NCBI GenBank assembly: GCA_020832235.1
Contig: JAFIEZ010000015.1
Span: 62,001-126,000, forward strand
Length of the DNA: 64,000 bases
Direction: 5' to 3'
Origin: Bacteroidota bacterium
Lineage (GTDB): Bacteria; Bacteroidota; Rhodothermia; Balneolales; HLUCCA01
The position numbers and the translations under genes are program-made. This document shows positions 25,683-34,258 of this stretch, one piece after another (within the stretch, counting starts at the first letter, position 1; the number at the start of each line of letters is the position of its first letter). The notes beneath the pieces are model-generated. The model had not been told where the DNA came from. It made no database searches and saw only the letters and a list, made by a program, of their open reading frames with translations.

Positions 25683-27908
25683 CTACTTTGTCTGCATCAC
25701 AAATACGCCGTTCCAGTCGGCAGCAGGTGGGTTTTCACGCATGGCACGCACTCTTTGGAGCATAATCAACGAAGGATTAACATCGCCATCTTTTTCGCTA
25801 TCCGGTTGATGCCGCTCCAACTTCGCCGCTGCTACAAATCCAGACTCGGCCATGTCCCAGTCTTGTCGGTAATATGCCTGAAGTGCCTGGTCGTAATGCT
25901 TTAAACAAAGCAAATCGTTTTCACTGCATCGCTCCTGAAAATCCACCAACTCGTACATAATCTCCGGTTTGGTTCTGCCCTTAACCACAATCTTATCGAG
26001 CTCGCGAAAAACAATGCCGTCGCTATATTTCAACGCAAGGTCGCGCGTGGCTTTGGTAACCATCGCATATACACCATAACTCTTGGCCCCGCTCTCGCAA
26101 CGGGCCGCCAGGTTCACATCATCCCCCATCATGGTGTAATTAAATCGCTTCTGAGAGCCCATGTTACCGGTAATCACCTCGCCGGAATTCAATCCTATTC
26201 GCGTTTGCATGTGGTGTACAATTTCGGGCCATTTATCGCCTTCCGACTGCCATTTCTCCCGGAGTTCGGCCTGACGGTGCAAGATGCGCACTGCGGTTGA
26301 ACAGGCATGCCAGGCGTGATGCTCCAGCTTCACAGGAGCTCCGAAAATCGCGACAATGGCATCACCAATATACTTGTCGAGCGTGCCCCCTTCTTCTATG
26401 AGGATGTCGGTCATGGCGGTGAGATATTCATTCATCAATTCCACCAGCTCTTCCGGACTCAGCTTTTCAGAAAAGGCTGAAAAACCCTGTATATCGCTGA
26501 AAAATGCCGTTATAAAGGAGCGTTCTCCACCCAATTTGGGCATCTGACCGGAAGAGATGATGTAATTCACCACCTCAGGGGATACGTAGGTGCCAAACAT
26601 GCTGCGGATCCGCTTTTTTTCCTGTTGTTCGTTTATGTAGCGGTAACCTACAGACGAGCCATAGCCAAAAATCAACGCCAGTACGGGTCCGGTTGTCTCT
26701 AAAAGGAATCCACGACCTGCAAACAGGAAGAAGACCAGATAAAGGTACCCTCCGAGCAATAATAACCACACCAGCGTTCCGATGCGGAAGTCGGTATAGG
26801 TCATAAGAACCGTAGCAAAGATGCCAAAAAGTACGATAATCAAAAATGTTACACCTAAAGCGGGGCGGGTAATAAACGAGCCCGAAAGTATGGTTTGCAG
26901 GGCATTGGCGTGACTCTCGTATCCAGGCATGTTGCCATTTGGGGCAAAAGGAGTCGGGTAAAAGTCGTGCAATTCGGGCATCGTGGCTCCTACCAGAACA
27001 ATCTTGTCGCGAAATACATCCTGATACAACAGACCAAAATCAGGATCGTCGAAGGCGTTAATCTGAAAATCCTCGTCTTCGTTGAGGGTGAAAAAATCGT
27101 ACGTATCAATTACATCGCTGAAATTAAACTCCGGAAAACTGCCCGGATACCCGGAATAGTTGATGAAAAAGTTGCTGTTATCCCATAATGGGATGCGATG
27201 CCGACCGATTCTGAATCCACCGGGATAGGGATATATTTCCGATTCGTCGATTTGCTCCAGAACCCGGAGTACCTGCAATGAGAAGGCATAGTAATTGGTT
27301 TCGAAGTGGGGCGCTACCAGCGGGTATCGGCGCAAGAACCCATCCCTGTCGCGATTTACGGCAACAAATCCCCAGTTGTTCGGGTTGGCATCCCTCAGCA
27401 GAGGTATGGGCTGAACCAATTGTTGTCCGGATGCCATGGTTCGCAGCTCGGCGTGCGCTGCCCGCTGCACTTCCCTGCGTACATCACCGGCCAGCACAAC
27501 GTTGTTGTATTTCGAAAGAGCCGCCGCAAATAAGGTATCGTTGCGCGGATCGTAGATGTCGTTTTTGTCGAACACGATATCGATTCCGATAACAGCTGCT
27601 CCGGCGCGATTCAGATTTTCAATGAGACGCGCATAGTAGGATGTAGGGTATGGAAATTTTACGGGCAGCTCAAAGTCACTTTGTTCACTCACGGCCACCA
27701 GCACGATGGGGGAATCATCGAGCGATTTCGGACCGCGCATTTCAAAGAGTACATCTATCCACTTCAACTCCAGCGTTCTCACGGGAGCGAAATCTGTAAC
27801 AAAAAAAGCCAGCACTCCGGCAAGCAAACCTGCAATGGCACTTATATACAGGTTCTTAAACCTTGGACTTTTCGAAGTAGTGGTCATGCGATTGTCGTCA
27901 TGCTGCAA
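25683..27908 (-). CDS. CHASE2-domain adenylate cyclase
   Basis: A class III nucleotide cyclase of 741 residues. After an N-terminal helix (about 20-40) comes a periplasmic CHASE2 sensor domain (about 45-350), then three membrane helices (about 350-435) and the cyclase (about 465-640). Metal ligands are visible in AFFSDIQGFS and GDAIVAIFG. LDKYIGDAI supplies a Lys and YTMMGDDVNLAAR an Asp at substrate-specifying positions, both favouring ATP over GTP. The last ~80 residues contain a TPR-like piece (ALQAYYRQDWDMAESGF). ATG 27887, seven codons inside, is an alternative start. It is the last gene of the unit that includes the FecR protein and the barrel, with 151 bp between it and the barrel gene. 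Confidence 0.92.
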   Translation of the reverse strand: MQHDDNRMTTTSKSPRFKNLYISAIAGLLAGVLAFFVTDFAPVRTLELKWIDVLFEMRGPKSLDDSPIVLVAVSEQSDFELPVKFPYPTSYYARLIENLNRAGAAVIGIDIVFDKNDIYDPRNDTLFAAALSKYNNVVLAGDVRREVQRAAHAELRTMASGQQLVQPIPLLRDANPNNWGFVAVNRDRDGFLRRYPLVAPHFETNYYAFSLQVLRVLEQIDESEIYPYPGGFRIGRHRIPLWDNSNFFINYSGYPGSFPEFNFSDVIDTYDFFTLNEDEDFQINAFDDPDFGLLYQDVFRDKIVLVGATMPELHDFYPTPFAPNGNMPGYESHANALQTILSGSFITRPALGVTFLIIVLFGIFATVLMTYTDFRIGTLVWLLLLGGYLYLVFFLFAGRGFLLETTGPVLALIFGYGSSVGYRYINEQQEKKRIRSMFGTYVSPEVVNYIISSGQMPKLGGERSFITAFFSDIQGFSAFSEKLSPEELVELMNEYLTAMTDILIEEGGTLDKYIGDAIVAIFGAPVKLEHHAWHACSTAVRILHRQAELREKWQSEGDKWPEIVHHMQTRIGLNSGEVITGNMGSQKRFNYTMMGDDVNLAARCESGAKSYGVYAMVTKATRDLALKYSDGIVFRELDKIVVKGRTKPEIMYELVDFQERCSENDLLCLKHYDQALQAYYRQDWDMAESGFVAAAKLERHQPDSEKDGDVNPSLIMLQRVRAMRENPPAADWNGVFVMQTK

Positions 27909-28059
27909 GTTGATAGTTCGATAGTGGCTGTGAAGGTATTGATCGGATTCAAATTCATCGATGTTGAACGTATGCTAATGATGTATCCCTCGCGGGACTC
28001 CGATTCCACATGCATCCACCCGTTCGCGTACCGAAAAAGGTAACCTATTCTGATGGAAC

Positions 28060-30798
28060 TTAGAAAAAGTAGGTATATCGAAATTGAATCAGGTGGTCGT
28101 TTGGAAATCTTAGATTCTGAACACGGGAGGTTACGTTGGTGTAGTTGGCCGAGAGTCGGAAATTATGCACATCATACAAACGGTATGTAGCCCCCACTCC
28201 AAATATAGCTGAAATCGCATTGTCTTTGATCGTATTGTCGGGGTCTGGAATAAACCGATTGTTAAATACATTAGCCGGATCTCCGTTCGTGTCTACCTGC
28301 AGCGGTGTTGTTTCGATTCGGTTTCGGAGTACGGCAAACTCACCATCCAGCATTAGGTCGTCTTCCAGCAATGCATACACCGCACCGGTGTTGAGCCCGA
28401 AGATGCTCACTTTTGTGAGACCGCTCTGACCATCGGAGTAGGTGTAGTTCAGATTGATGGATGTGCGCATGGGGAGGGAAAAGAATTGACTGTTCACACC
28501 TACACCCGTGCTGAAATTCGAAAAGTCGCCATAGATGAATTTACGATCATGGGTCTTTATTCTCCCAAAGGTAAACATCAAATCGTGGGTGGTATATTCG
28601 AGGTCCACGGGCCGGGAAACACTGCCATTGAGTTGCCAGGTTTGTTGAAGTCGCGGGGTTGGCGCTTGTGCATTTTCTCCGTTAATCACCTGGATGGCGT
28701 TTCGCACAAAATCGGTGCGGGTTTCGCCTTGTGGAAGAAACGGGTTTGTCCAGTCGGTGCGATTGTCGCGCGTACTATGACGCATATTCAGGTTAATTCG
28801 GGGCAAGTCGCGATTTACGGGAAACCAATTTATACCGGTACCGAAGGTCTGTGTGTGGGTGGTGGCATCCAGCTGACCAACAAGGTTATCGTTCAGCTGT
28901 TCGTACAGGAGGTTGACATACAGCGTATTGTCTAATAACCGCACCCGATCGGTTACGGTGAAGCCGGCTATATCGCGACGGACGCCGTTATTCGCCAGCG
29001 ACACAAAGTCGGGGCCTATCCATCGGTACTGCACGTTCAGCATGTTATTGAAGTAATTCAATCCGAGGTTGGATTGTGCTGCAAAGATTCCCTGAGGCAC
29101 AAATATCTCCGTTTGTTCGTCTTCAATACGCACAGGCAGCGCGTTCAGATTTTCATTGATAACGATAAACCACGAGAGACGATCGAACAGTGAAAGTATA
29201 TTGTCAGATAAATCAAATCCCAGTTCTTCTGCCCGTTCGGCTGTGAATGCACCCTCACTGATGTCGTTGTTCAGGAGGCTCCCGCCCACTTCACCTGTGA
29301 ATCGAATCCGGTTTCGGTCCAGAAATACCTGCAGGTCTGTAGCCATTGCGATGTTTGATACAGGGGCAGCGGCCGCTCTGGTGATTTGAAGACGTTCTGG
29401 ATTATTTTGCAGATTCTGTAGTTGTGTTGCGCTAAGCTGACCTTGCCAGGGCTGCATCCCGAGAGCATCAAAAGCGGTGAAATAGGGAATACTGCTCACC
29501 AGGTCACGCACACGAATGGCGTTGATGCCGAATTGCATCCTTCTGGGGTCGCCGAACCCCAGACGTGCACCGGATATTTGCTGGGTGAATGTTCCTCTTC
29601 CGCCGGGTTCGAGTCCGAAAACGTAGCTGGTATCGGTTACGATGGCATCACCAGTGAGCTCCCGAGTCCGAATCACTTCCGTTATGTCTTCAAACAGAGG
29701 ACCGACCTTACGCAGTGATTCGCCGTGGAGCAGTTGAACACTCATCCTGCCGGAAGGCAGCGATGCGCGAACATGTCCGCCGAGTATACGTCGACCCGCA
29801 ATGAGTAACGGGCTCATGACCGGGTAAACATGCCCGAGTTCAAGTGTAGCCACATCCCCGTAAGACAAATGTAGTCCATAGCGGTTCTGGGGCTGCAATC
29901 GAGGCGATTCCTGCGATGTAATTAATCCGTTGGCTGTGTATCGCCAGGCGCCCTGACTACCTCGAACGTTAAACGACCCCCTTACGAAGTCGAAGTTCTG
30001 GCCTGCATTTACCTGATTTCGGGCCGTTAACTGCACGTCTCCCTCAAGAAATGGAGGCCGTTCGGTGAATGCGTCAGATGCTTGTCCGGCCGGTACCAAG
30101 GTGAATGACCATGAAGTAAGCTCAACATCCGCTGTGTCGTCACGATAAACGAGCCGAACCTGGGTGTCGCCCTCGGATGCGGCTTCAGGCAAGTAGGTGA
30201 TTAAAAACGGACTCACCGAGGCGCGGGACGTTACATCGGCTCCGTTCACGAAGAGCCGAAATCCGGAAGCGTCTGCAACACCTTCAGGATAAAACAAGGA
30301 AACTGCTATTAGTGCATCGTTTATGGGAACCGATTCACCAGGCAGCGGCGACATGATGCGGTAATTGATGCGGGCGGTTTGTCCGGCAAGGGAGGCTTCA
30401 GGGGGTATTCGGATGGGGACTTCAATAACACCGGCATTCGGACTGCCAGACGGGAACCGGATATTGCTTCCATCCAGATTGTCGAGCTGAATGTAATACA
30501 ACAATGTGGCGCCTTGTATCAAGTTCGCGGGGAGGCGTACTTCAAATGTATTCCCTTGCAGTGTAGCTTTTTCGCGGGTAAAGTGCAGGGCCTGGTCGGT
30601 TCGAAAAAATATGGACGCTTCGTCTAACATTCCGGGGGCAATTCCCGGCACCGTAAACCGGAGTGTAGCCGTGCGCTCCTGCTCCACAAACTGAGGGGGA
30701 GTATGGATGATCTGAAACTGAGCAAAAGCCGGAACTGCCATTATATATAGCAGCAGTGTGAGAGCCAATACCTTGTAAATCTTTAGTATACTTTTCAC
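28060..30798 (-). CDS. Large outer-membrane beta-barrel protein with Ig-like N-terminus
   Basis: A 912-residue exported protein. The signal peptide ends about residue 26 (MAVPAFAQ). Two beta-sandwich modules follow (about 27-135 and 140-240), of the kind seen in fibronectin/Ig folds. From about 250 to the end the alternating polar/aromatic pattern and the C-terminal FRYTYFF indicate an outer-membrane barrel of perhaps 24 or more strands. No TonB plug or OmpA domain is present. I do not recognise a named family. It starts 52 bp after the FecR gene and precedes the CHASE2 cyclase, so it could be the outer-membrane part of that signalling unit. This role is inferred from gene order only. Confidence 0.8.
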   Translation of the reverse strand: MKSILKIYKVLALTLLLYIMAVPAFAQFQIIHTPPQFVEQERTATLRFTVPGIAPGMLDEASIFFRTDQALHFTREKATLQGNTFEVRLPANLIQGATLLYYIQLDNLDGSNIRFPSGSPNAGVIEVPIRIPPEASLAGQTARINYRIMSPLPGESVPINDALIAVSLFYPEGVADASGFRLFVNGADVTSRASVSPFLITYLPEAASEGDTQVRLVYRDDTADVELTSWSFTLVPAGQASDAFTERPPFLEGDVQLTARNQVNAGQNFDFVRGSFNVRGSQGAWRYTANGLITSQESPRLQPQNRYGLHLSYGDVATLELGHVYPVMSPLLIAGRRILGGHVRASLPSGRMSVQLLHGESLRKVGPLFEDITEVIRTRELTGDAIVTDTSYVFGLEPGGRGTFTQQISGARLGFGDPRRMQFGINAIRVRDLVSSIPYFTAFDALGMQPWQGQLSATQLQNLQNNPERLQITRAAAAPVSNIAMATDLQVFLDRNRIRFTGEVGGSLLNNDISEGAFTAERAEELGFDLSDNILSLFDRLSWFIVINENLNALPVRIEDEQTEIFVPQGIFAAQSNLGLNYFNNMLNVQYRWIGPDFVSLANNGVRRDIAGFTVTDRVRLLDNTLYVNLLYEQLNDNLVGQLDATTHTQTFGTGINWFPVNRDLPRINLNMRHSTRDNRTDWTNPFLPQGETRTDFVRNAIQVINGENAQAPTPRLQQTWQLNGSVSRPVDLEYTTHDLMFTFGRIKTHDRKFIYGDFSNFSTGVGVNSQFFSLPMRTSINLNYTYSDGQSGLTKVSIFGLNTGAVYALLEDDLMLDGEFAVLRNRIETTPLQVDTNGDPANVFNNRFIPDPDNTIKDNAISAIFGVGATYRLYDVHNFRLSANYTNVTSRVQNLRFPNDHLIQFRYTYFF

Positions 30799-30850
30799 CA
30801 GTTAAAACCTGAAAGCTATCGATGTTGCCGCTTATTACGGCCTTTTTTAC

Positions 30851-31633
30851 CTAATTTGATTCTCTGAAATATGGAATTTCTACCTCGCGAATATCACCAT
30901 CCGCATTGCGAAGACGTATTTTTAAGACCTCAGGGATGGATGACTCTTCCATTCTGACTTCATCGGCCTGAAGCCTGCGCATTTCTCGCAGAGATACCCG
31001 TTCTGTTCGTACTGATCTGGATTGTGGATCTATAAAAGCTCTTCTTCCTCGTCTGAGTGATACGGTCTGACCAGATATCCTGGCTGTAACCTCTACTTCT
31101 CCGGAAAAACAAACGATGGTAGTTGAGCCGTCGGGATTTATAACAACGGAAAACTGGGTTCCTTTTACTGCGGCAACCGAAGTTTGGGTGGTTACTTCAA
31201 AATCACTTACCCTGCCAATAACCTGAAGATTTATACCTCCTTGTTCCATATTGATACGAGAATTAACCCCGCCTCTGCTGTTCACTTCGCCCTGAATAAT
31301 GAGCATAGAGTTTGGACGCACACGAATTAAACTATTGTCTACCATCTGAACTACGGCATAGCCCTCCTGCTGTGTTCGAAGTGTATCGCTGTGAAAAAGC
31401 TGCTGAGCCACACGTGCCTCTACCCATTCGTGGCGACCCGACTCGCGTACATTCACTGTCGGTCTAAAACGTCGCACTATAGCCAGTGGCTGGGGTTCAT
31501 CCAATGAATTGTTGTTTGTAAGCTCAGGAAGAGGTTTATCAACCGGGTTATTTGCATGAAGAGAGCCCTGTGCAGATGCTGAAATCAACAGAAAAGCAAC
31601 TAAGACACCAGTTATACGGATTATCAATTTCAT
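30851..31633 (-). CDS. FecR-domain secreted protein
   Basis: A 260-residue protein with a signal peptide (about 1-27) and a FecR domain at about 60-215: VRESGRHEWVEARVAQ, SDTLRTQQEGYAVVQ, ISVAAVKGTQFSV-like TSVAAVKGTQFSV, and CFSGEVEVTA. Unlike FecR of iron uptake it has no N-terminal anti-sigma segment or membrane helix, so the domain stands free in the periplasm. Such stand-alone FecR proteins are frequently encoded with CHASE2-cyclases. Its ATG overlaps the stop of the upstream gene by 4 bp (31630-31633), giving coupled translation. A periplasmic sensing or binding function is inferred. Confidence 0.87.
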   Translation of the reverse strand: MKLIIRITGVLVAFLLISASAQGSLHANNPVDKPLPELTNNNSLDEPQPLAIVRRFRPTVNVRESGRHEWVEARVAQQLFHSDTLRTQQEGYAVVQMVDNSLIRVRPNSMLIIQGEVNSRGGVNSRINMEQGGINLQVIGRVSDFEVTTQTSVAAVKGTQFSVVINPDGSTTIVCFSGEVEVTARISGQTVSLRRGRRAFIDPQSRSVRTERVSLREMRRLQADEVRMEESSIPEVLKIRLRNADGDIREVEIPYFRESN

Positions 31634-32817
31634 GGTGCTACCAGTTTAATTTCTCCAGTTTGTACACCATTTGCGAAGTCTTCCAATACTGCAATCATAG
31701 CCTGACCGCTATAACGTATACCATTTAATTCAATGGATGTAATTTCATACCCTTGTTCAATCAGATTGAGTAGCTGCGAGCCAATATTGATTGAAATACC
31801 GGTAACAAGGGGGGCAACGTCTCTGCTTTGTACTATTTGAGTTACCGGCTCGCCGGAAGCAGGTATGGAAAATTCAAAGATGGAAGATGGTCGTTCTTCA
31901 AATCCTGTAGCGGTATCAATTCTGGCAAAAATTTGCCAGAAGTAGCGTTTGCCGTGTTCGAGACTTCGTACGCCGCCTACAGGAAATTGCCATGAATTTC
32001 CGCGAACCAGAACATCAACCATTTCAAACTCTAATAAACGGCTGCCTGTTGCTCCGGGACCCGATACTGGGTCGGTTGAGCGTGCACTTTGAATCAGACT
32101 ATTAGGTGACTGTCCTGCATCCTCCACGATAATCAAACGGTAGGTTTGATTGATTGGTCCCTCCCATCGGAAGGATGGATTCAGTGTAGTAATAATATCA
32201 CCGGTACCAAATGGTCCACCCGGTTGTAGAAGCTCGAAATCTACTGTGTTTTGAATGGGAGTTGCACCGATGATATCGGTTGCCGTAGCAAGAAGTCGGC
32301 CAACCCCTTGCTGCGCATCATCTGCCAAAACAGAAACGGTAAACGTATAAATATCATCAGGAATGGTTGGGCTCCCGTCAAAACTGCTCAAGAAACGTTC
32401 CCCATCACTGGTAAGGCGCGCATTCAATGAACCTGAAGGAATGCCGGAGAGGCCTCTGTCCAGGTTGTTGTTTGTGGCGATAATTACTTGCGCTGGCAAC
32501 ATGCTGAAGGGGCTGCCGGTTCTGGAGTATATTTCTGCAATACGACCAAATCGGGACGAAGAAACCTCTATACGCAAATAGAGGCTGGATAATTCTCGGC
32601 CCGATACATTCTGGATGATAATTTCAAAAAGCTCGATACCTTGACCGCTGGTATTGATACCTAAAGTAGCTAACGAAAGCGACTGTGCATTCGTGAGTAC
32701 CGGACTTATCCTAAAGTCAACCGATACCGCATTATCGCCGGCTTCCAATGTCTGACTTTTCACATTCAGACTGGTAACCAGAAGAATAATTAATATGGTC
32801 AGGCGATGTGATATCAT
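31630..32817 (-). CDS. Secreted beta-rich protein of the FecR/CHASE2 unit
   Basis: A 395-residue exported protein with a signal peptide (about 1-22, ending NVKSQ). Residues ~25-190 form a beta-sandwich-like region, then ~200-320 a second one with an FRWEGP and KRYFWQIFARID pattern like fibronectin-type domains. The last ~70 residues (SINIGSQLLNLIEQGYE) may form a helix-containing cap. No catalytic motif is visible and no family is recognised. It is the first gene of the unit, 64 bp downstream of the OmpA terminator, and overlaps the FecR gene by 4 bp. Its promoter should lie between 32818 and 32881. Confidence 0.75.
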   Translation of the reverse strand: MISHRLTILIILLVTSLNVKSQTLEAGDNAVSVDFRISPVLTNAQSLSLATLGINTSGQGIELFEIIIQNVSGRELSSLYLRIEVSSSRFGRIAEIYSRTGSPFSMLPAQVIIATNNNLDRGLSGIPSGSLNARLTSDGERFLSSFDGSPTIPDDIYTFTVSVLADDAQQGVGRLLATATDIIGATPIQNTVDFELLQPGGPFGTGDIITTLNPSFRWEGPINQTYRLIIVEDAGQSPNSLIQSARSTDPVSGPGATGSRLLEFEMVDVLVRGNSWQFPVGGVRSLEHGKRYFWQIFARIDTATGFEERPSSIFEFSIPASGEPVTQIVQSRDVAPLVTGISINIGSQLLNLIEQGYEITSIELNGIRYSGQAMIAVLEDFANGVQTGEIKLVAP

Positions 32818-32881
32818 AGAATGATTAAGTTATTCTAGGTCAATATAGTTAGAATATTGGGAGTAAGAATACCTCTGACAT

Positions 32882-32916
32882 AAAAAAAGGCGCGACTCTG
32901 TTGGCTGAGCCGCGCC
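32882..32916 (-). terminator. Intrinsic terminator of the OmpA gene
   Basis: On the minus strand GGCGCGGCTC pairs with GAGTCGCGCC (one G-U) over an 8-nt loop and is followed by seven T residues. It separates the OmpA transcript from the downstream FecR/CHASE2 unit. Confidence 0.9.
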
Positions 32917-32950
32917 TTCTGAAAGTAATAAACGAATCGAATCGAGCGAA

Positions 32951-33898
32951 TTAGTCGGCGAATCGAGGAGTGAATGGTAGTGGGCTGATCGGGTGCGACT
33001 CAGCGCGACGATCAACACGGCATCCACGTCCATCTGTATCCCATGTTGCACATGGTACAGGAACTTTACCAAGGCCATTTACTTCAATACGGTCTTCAGA
33101 AATTCCGTTCTGTACATAGAACTGACGAACAGCATTTGCACGGCGGACAGAAAGACGCAGGTTGTATTGATCTCCACCAATGTGGTCGGTGAACGCGTCA
33201 ACACGAACACGGAAGTTAGGAGCATCCTTGAGTTTCTCAACATTTTCAGCGAGGCGAGCTGCAGCGCGTGAATCGATGTTAGAACGGTCGAAATCAAAGT
33301 TGATTGTTGATAATTCGCGAATGAAGGCAGGATCGTTTGGATCGAGCGGGTCGGTACCCATTTCAATTTCCTGGCCATCGGTAAATCCATCGCCATCCGT
33401 ATCTGGATTGTTAGGATCTGTACCGTAAACATAAATCTCTTCGTAATCGGTAAGACCATCACCATCCGTATCAGCACTTAATGGATTGGTACGATACTTA
33501 TTGATTTCGTCACCGTCGGAGAGTCCGTCGCCATCGGTGTCAGGATTGAGTGGATCGGTTCCATAAACGAGAACTTCGTCACCATCAGATAGTCCGTCAC
33601 CGTCCGTATCAGGATTCAATGGGTCAGTTCCGTACACGTTAATTTCATCGTAGTCGGACAGGCCATCGCCATCGGTATCTGGATTTAGAGGATCGGTTCC
33701 GTAAACGAACATTTCATCGTAATCACTGAGGCCGTCACCATCAGAATCACGTTGGCGGAGTTGCTCTTCGCTGAGTGAGCGAAGGAATTCAATTGTGAGT
33801 GGATCTGGATCCTGGAGTGGCTCGGAAGATCGACAACCGGTCACTACAAGCAGTGCGACTACTGCAAGAGATGCAAAATATCGAAAGCGCAGTTTCAT
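32951..33898 (-). CDS. OmpA-family lipoprotein with thrombospondin-3 calcium repeats
   Basis: A 315-residue outer-membrane lipoprotein. The signal peptide ends in LLVVTGC with Cys22 as the lipid site. Residues 51-188 are six tandem 23-residue units ([12 protein letters not shown]...YGTDPLNP), each a calcium-binding thrombospondin type 3 loop. Residues ~195-285 are the OmpA C-terminal domain that binds peptidoglycan, with [18 protein letters not shown] carrying the Asp and Arg ligands. AAAGGA precedes the ATG by about 7 bases, a good ribosome site. It is followed by a strong terminator, so it is monocistronic. It probably links the outer membrane to the wall, with Ca2+ making the linker rigid. 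Confidence 0.95.
   Translation of the reverse strand: MKLRFRYFASLAVVALLVVTGCRSSEPLQDPDPLTIEFLRSLSEEQLRQRDSDGDGLSDYDEMFVYGTDPLNPDTDGDGLSDYDEINVYGTDPLNPDTDGDGLSDGDEVLVYGTDPLNPDTDGDGLSDGDEINKYRTNPLSADTDGDGLTDYEEIYVYGTDPNNPDTDGDGFTDGQEIEMGTDPLDPNDPAFIRELSTINFDFDRSNIDSRAAARLAENVEKLKDAPNFRVRVDAFTDHIGGDQYNLRLSVRRANAVRQFYVQNGISEDRIEVNGLGKVPVPCATWDTDGRGCRVDRRAESHPISPLPFTPRFAD
33335..33748 (-). repeat. Six 69-bp tandem units encoding TSP3 calcium loops
   Basis: The six copies of 23 codons inside the OmpA gene are similar at DNA level, with the second and third almost identical in protein (only a few residues differ). The array could change copy number by slipped replication or recombination. Confidence 0.85.
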
Positions 33899-34092
33899 GT
33901 GAGGTCCTTTAATTTGACAGTTTCAATGTGTGAATGATAGCTAAACTTGACGGGGTTTTGAGTATCCCTACGATTTGATACGAAAGTTACTGAATAATAT
34001 TGTTTTAATATGATTAATTGAAAAAAAAATATTTTCGCGCCATAACCGCTTTACACTTATTAGAATTTATCCGTAAGTTTCATTTCTTGTAT

Positions 34093-34166
34093 GGGGCTAT
34101 AGCTCAGCTGGCTAGAGCGTCGCGCTGGCAGCGCGAAGGTCTGGGGTTCGAATCCCCATAGCTCCA
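34093..34166 (+). tRNA. tRNA-Ala (GGC anticodon)
   Basis: 74 nt folding into a standard cloverleaf: acceptor GGGGCTA/TAGCTCC with one G-T pair, D-arm GCTC/GAGC, anticodon stem TCGCG/CGCGA with loop CTGGCAG (anticodon GGC) and T-arm TGGGG/CCCCA with TTCGAAT. The 3' CCA is not encoded. A terminator follows at once. Confidence 0.97.
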
Positions 34167-34171
34167 CATAG

Positions 34172-34207
34172 AAAGCCCGGGTTGCATTTAGCAGGTCGGG
34201 CTTTTTT
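34172..34207 (+). terminator. Terminator after tRNA-Ala, possibly bidirectional
   Basis: AAAGCCCG (34172-34179) pairs with CGGGCTTT (34197-34204) and is followed by Ts. The A run on the left would let it also stop the leftward PorZ-like gene, whose stop codon is at 34259. Confidence 0.8.
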
Positions 34208-34258
34208 ATAGCGTAATTACTCAAAATCACCTGTTCGCTGTTTGTATAATGTAACAGC

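Noticed and set aside
33335-33748. CRISPR array
   Set aside because: The 69-bp repeats are in-frame coding units of calcium-binding loops without unique spacers.
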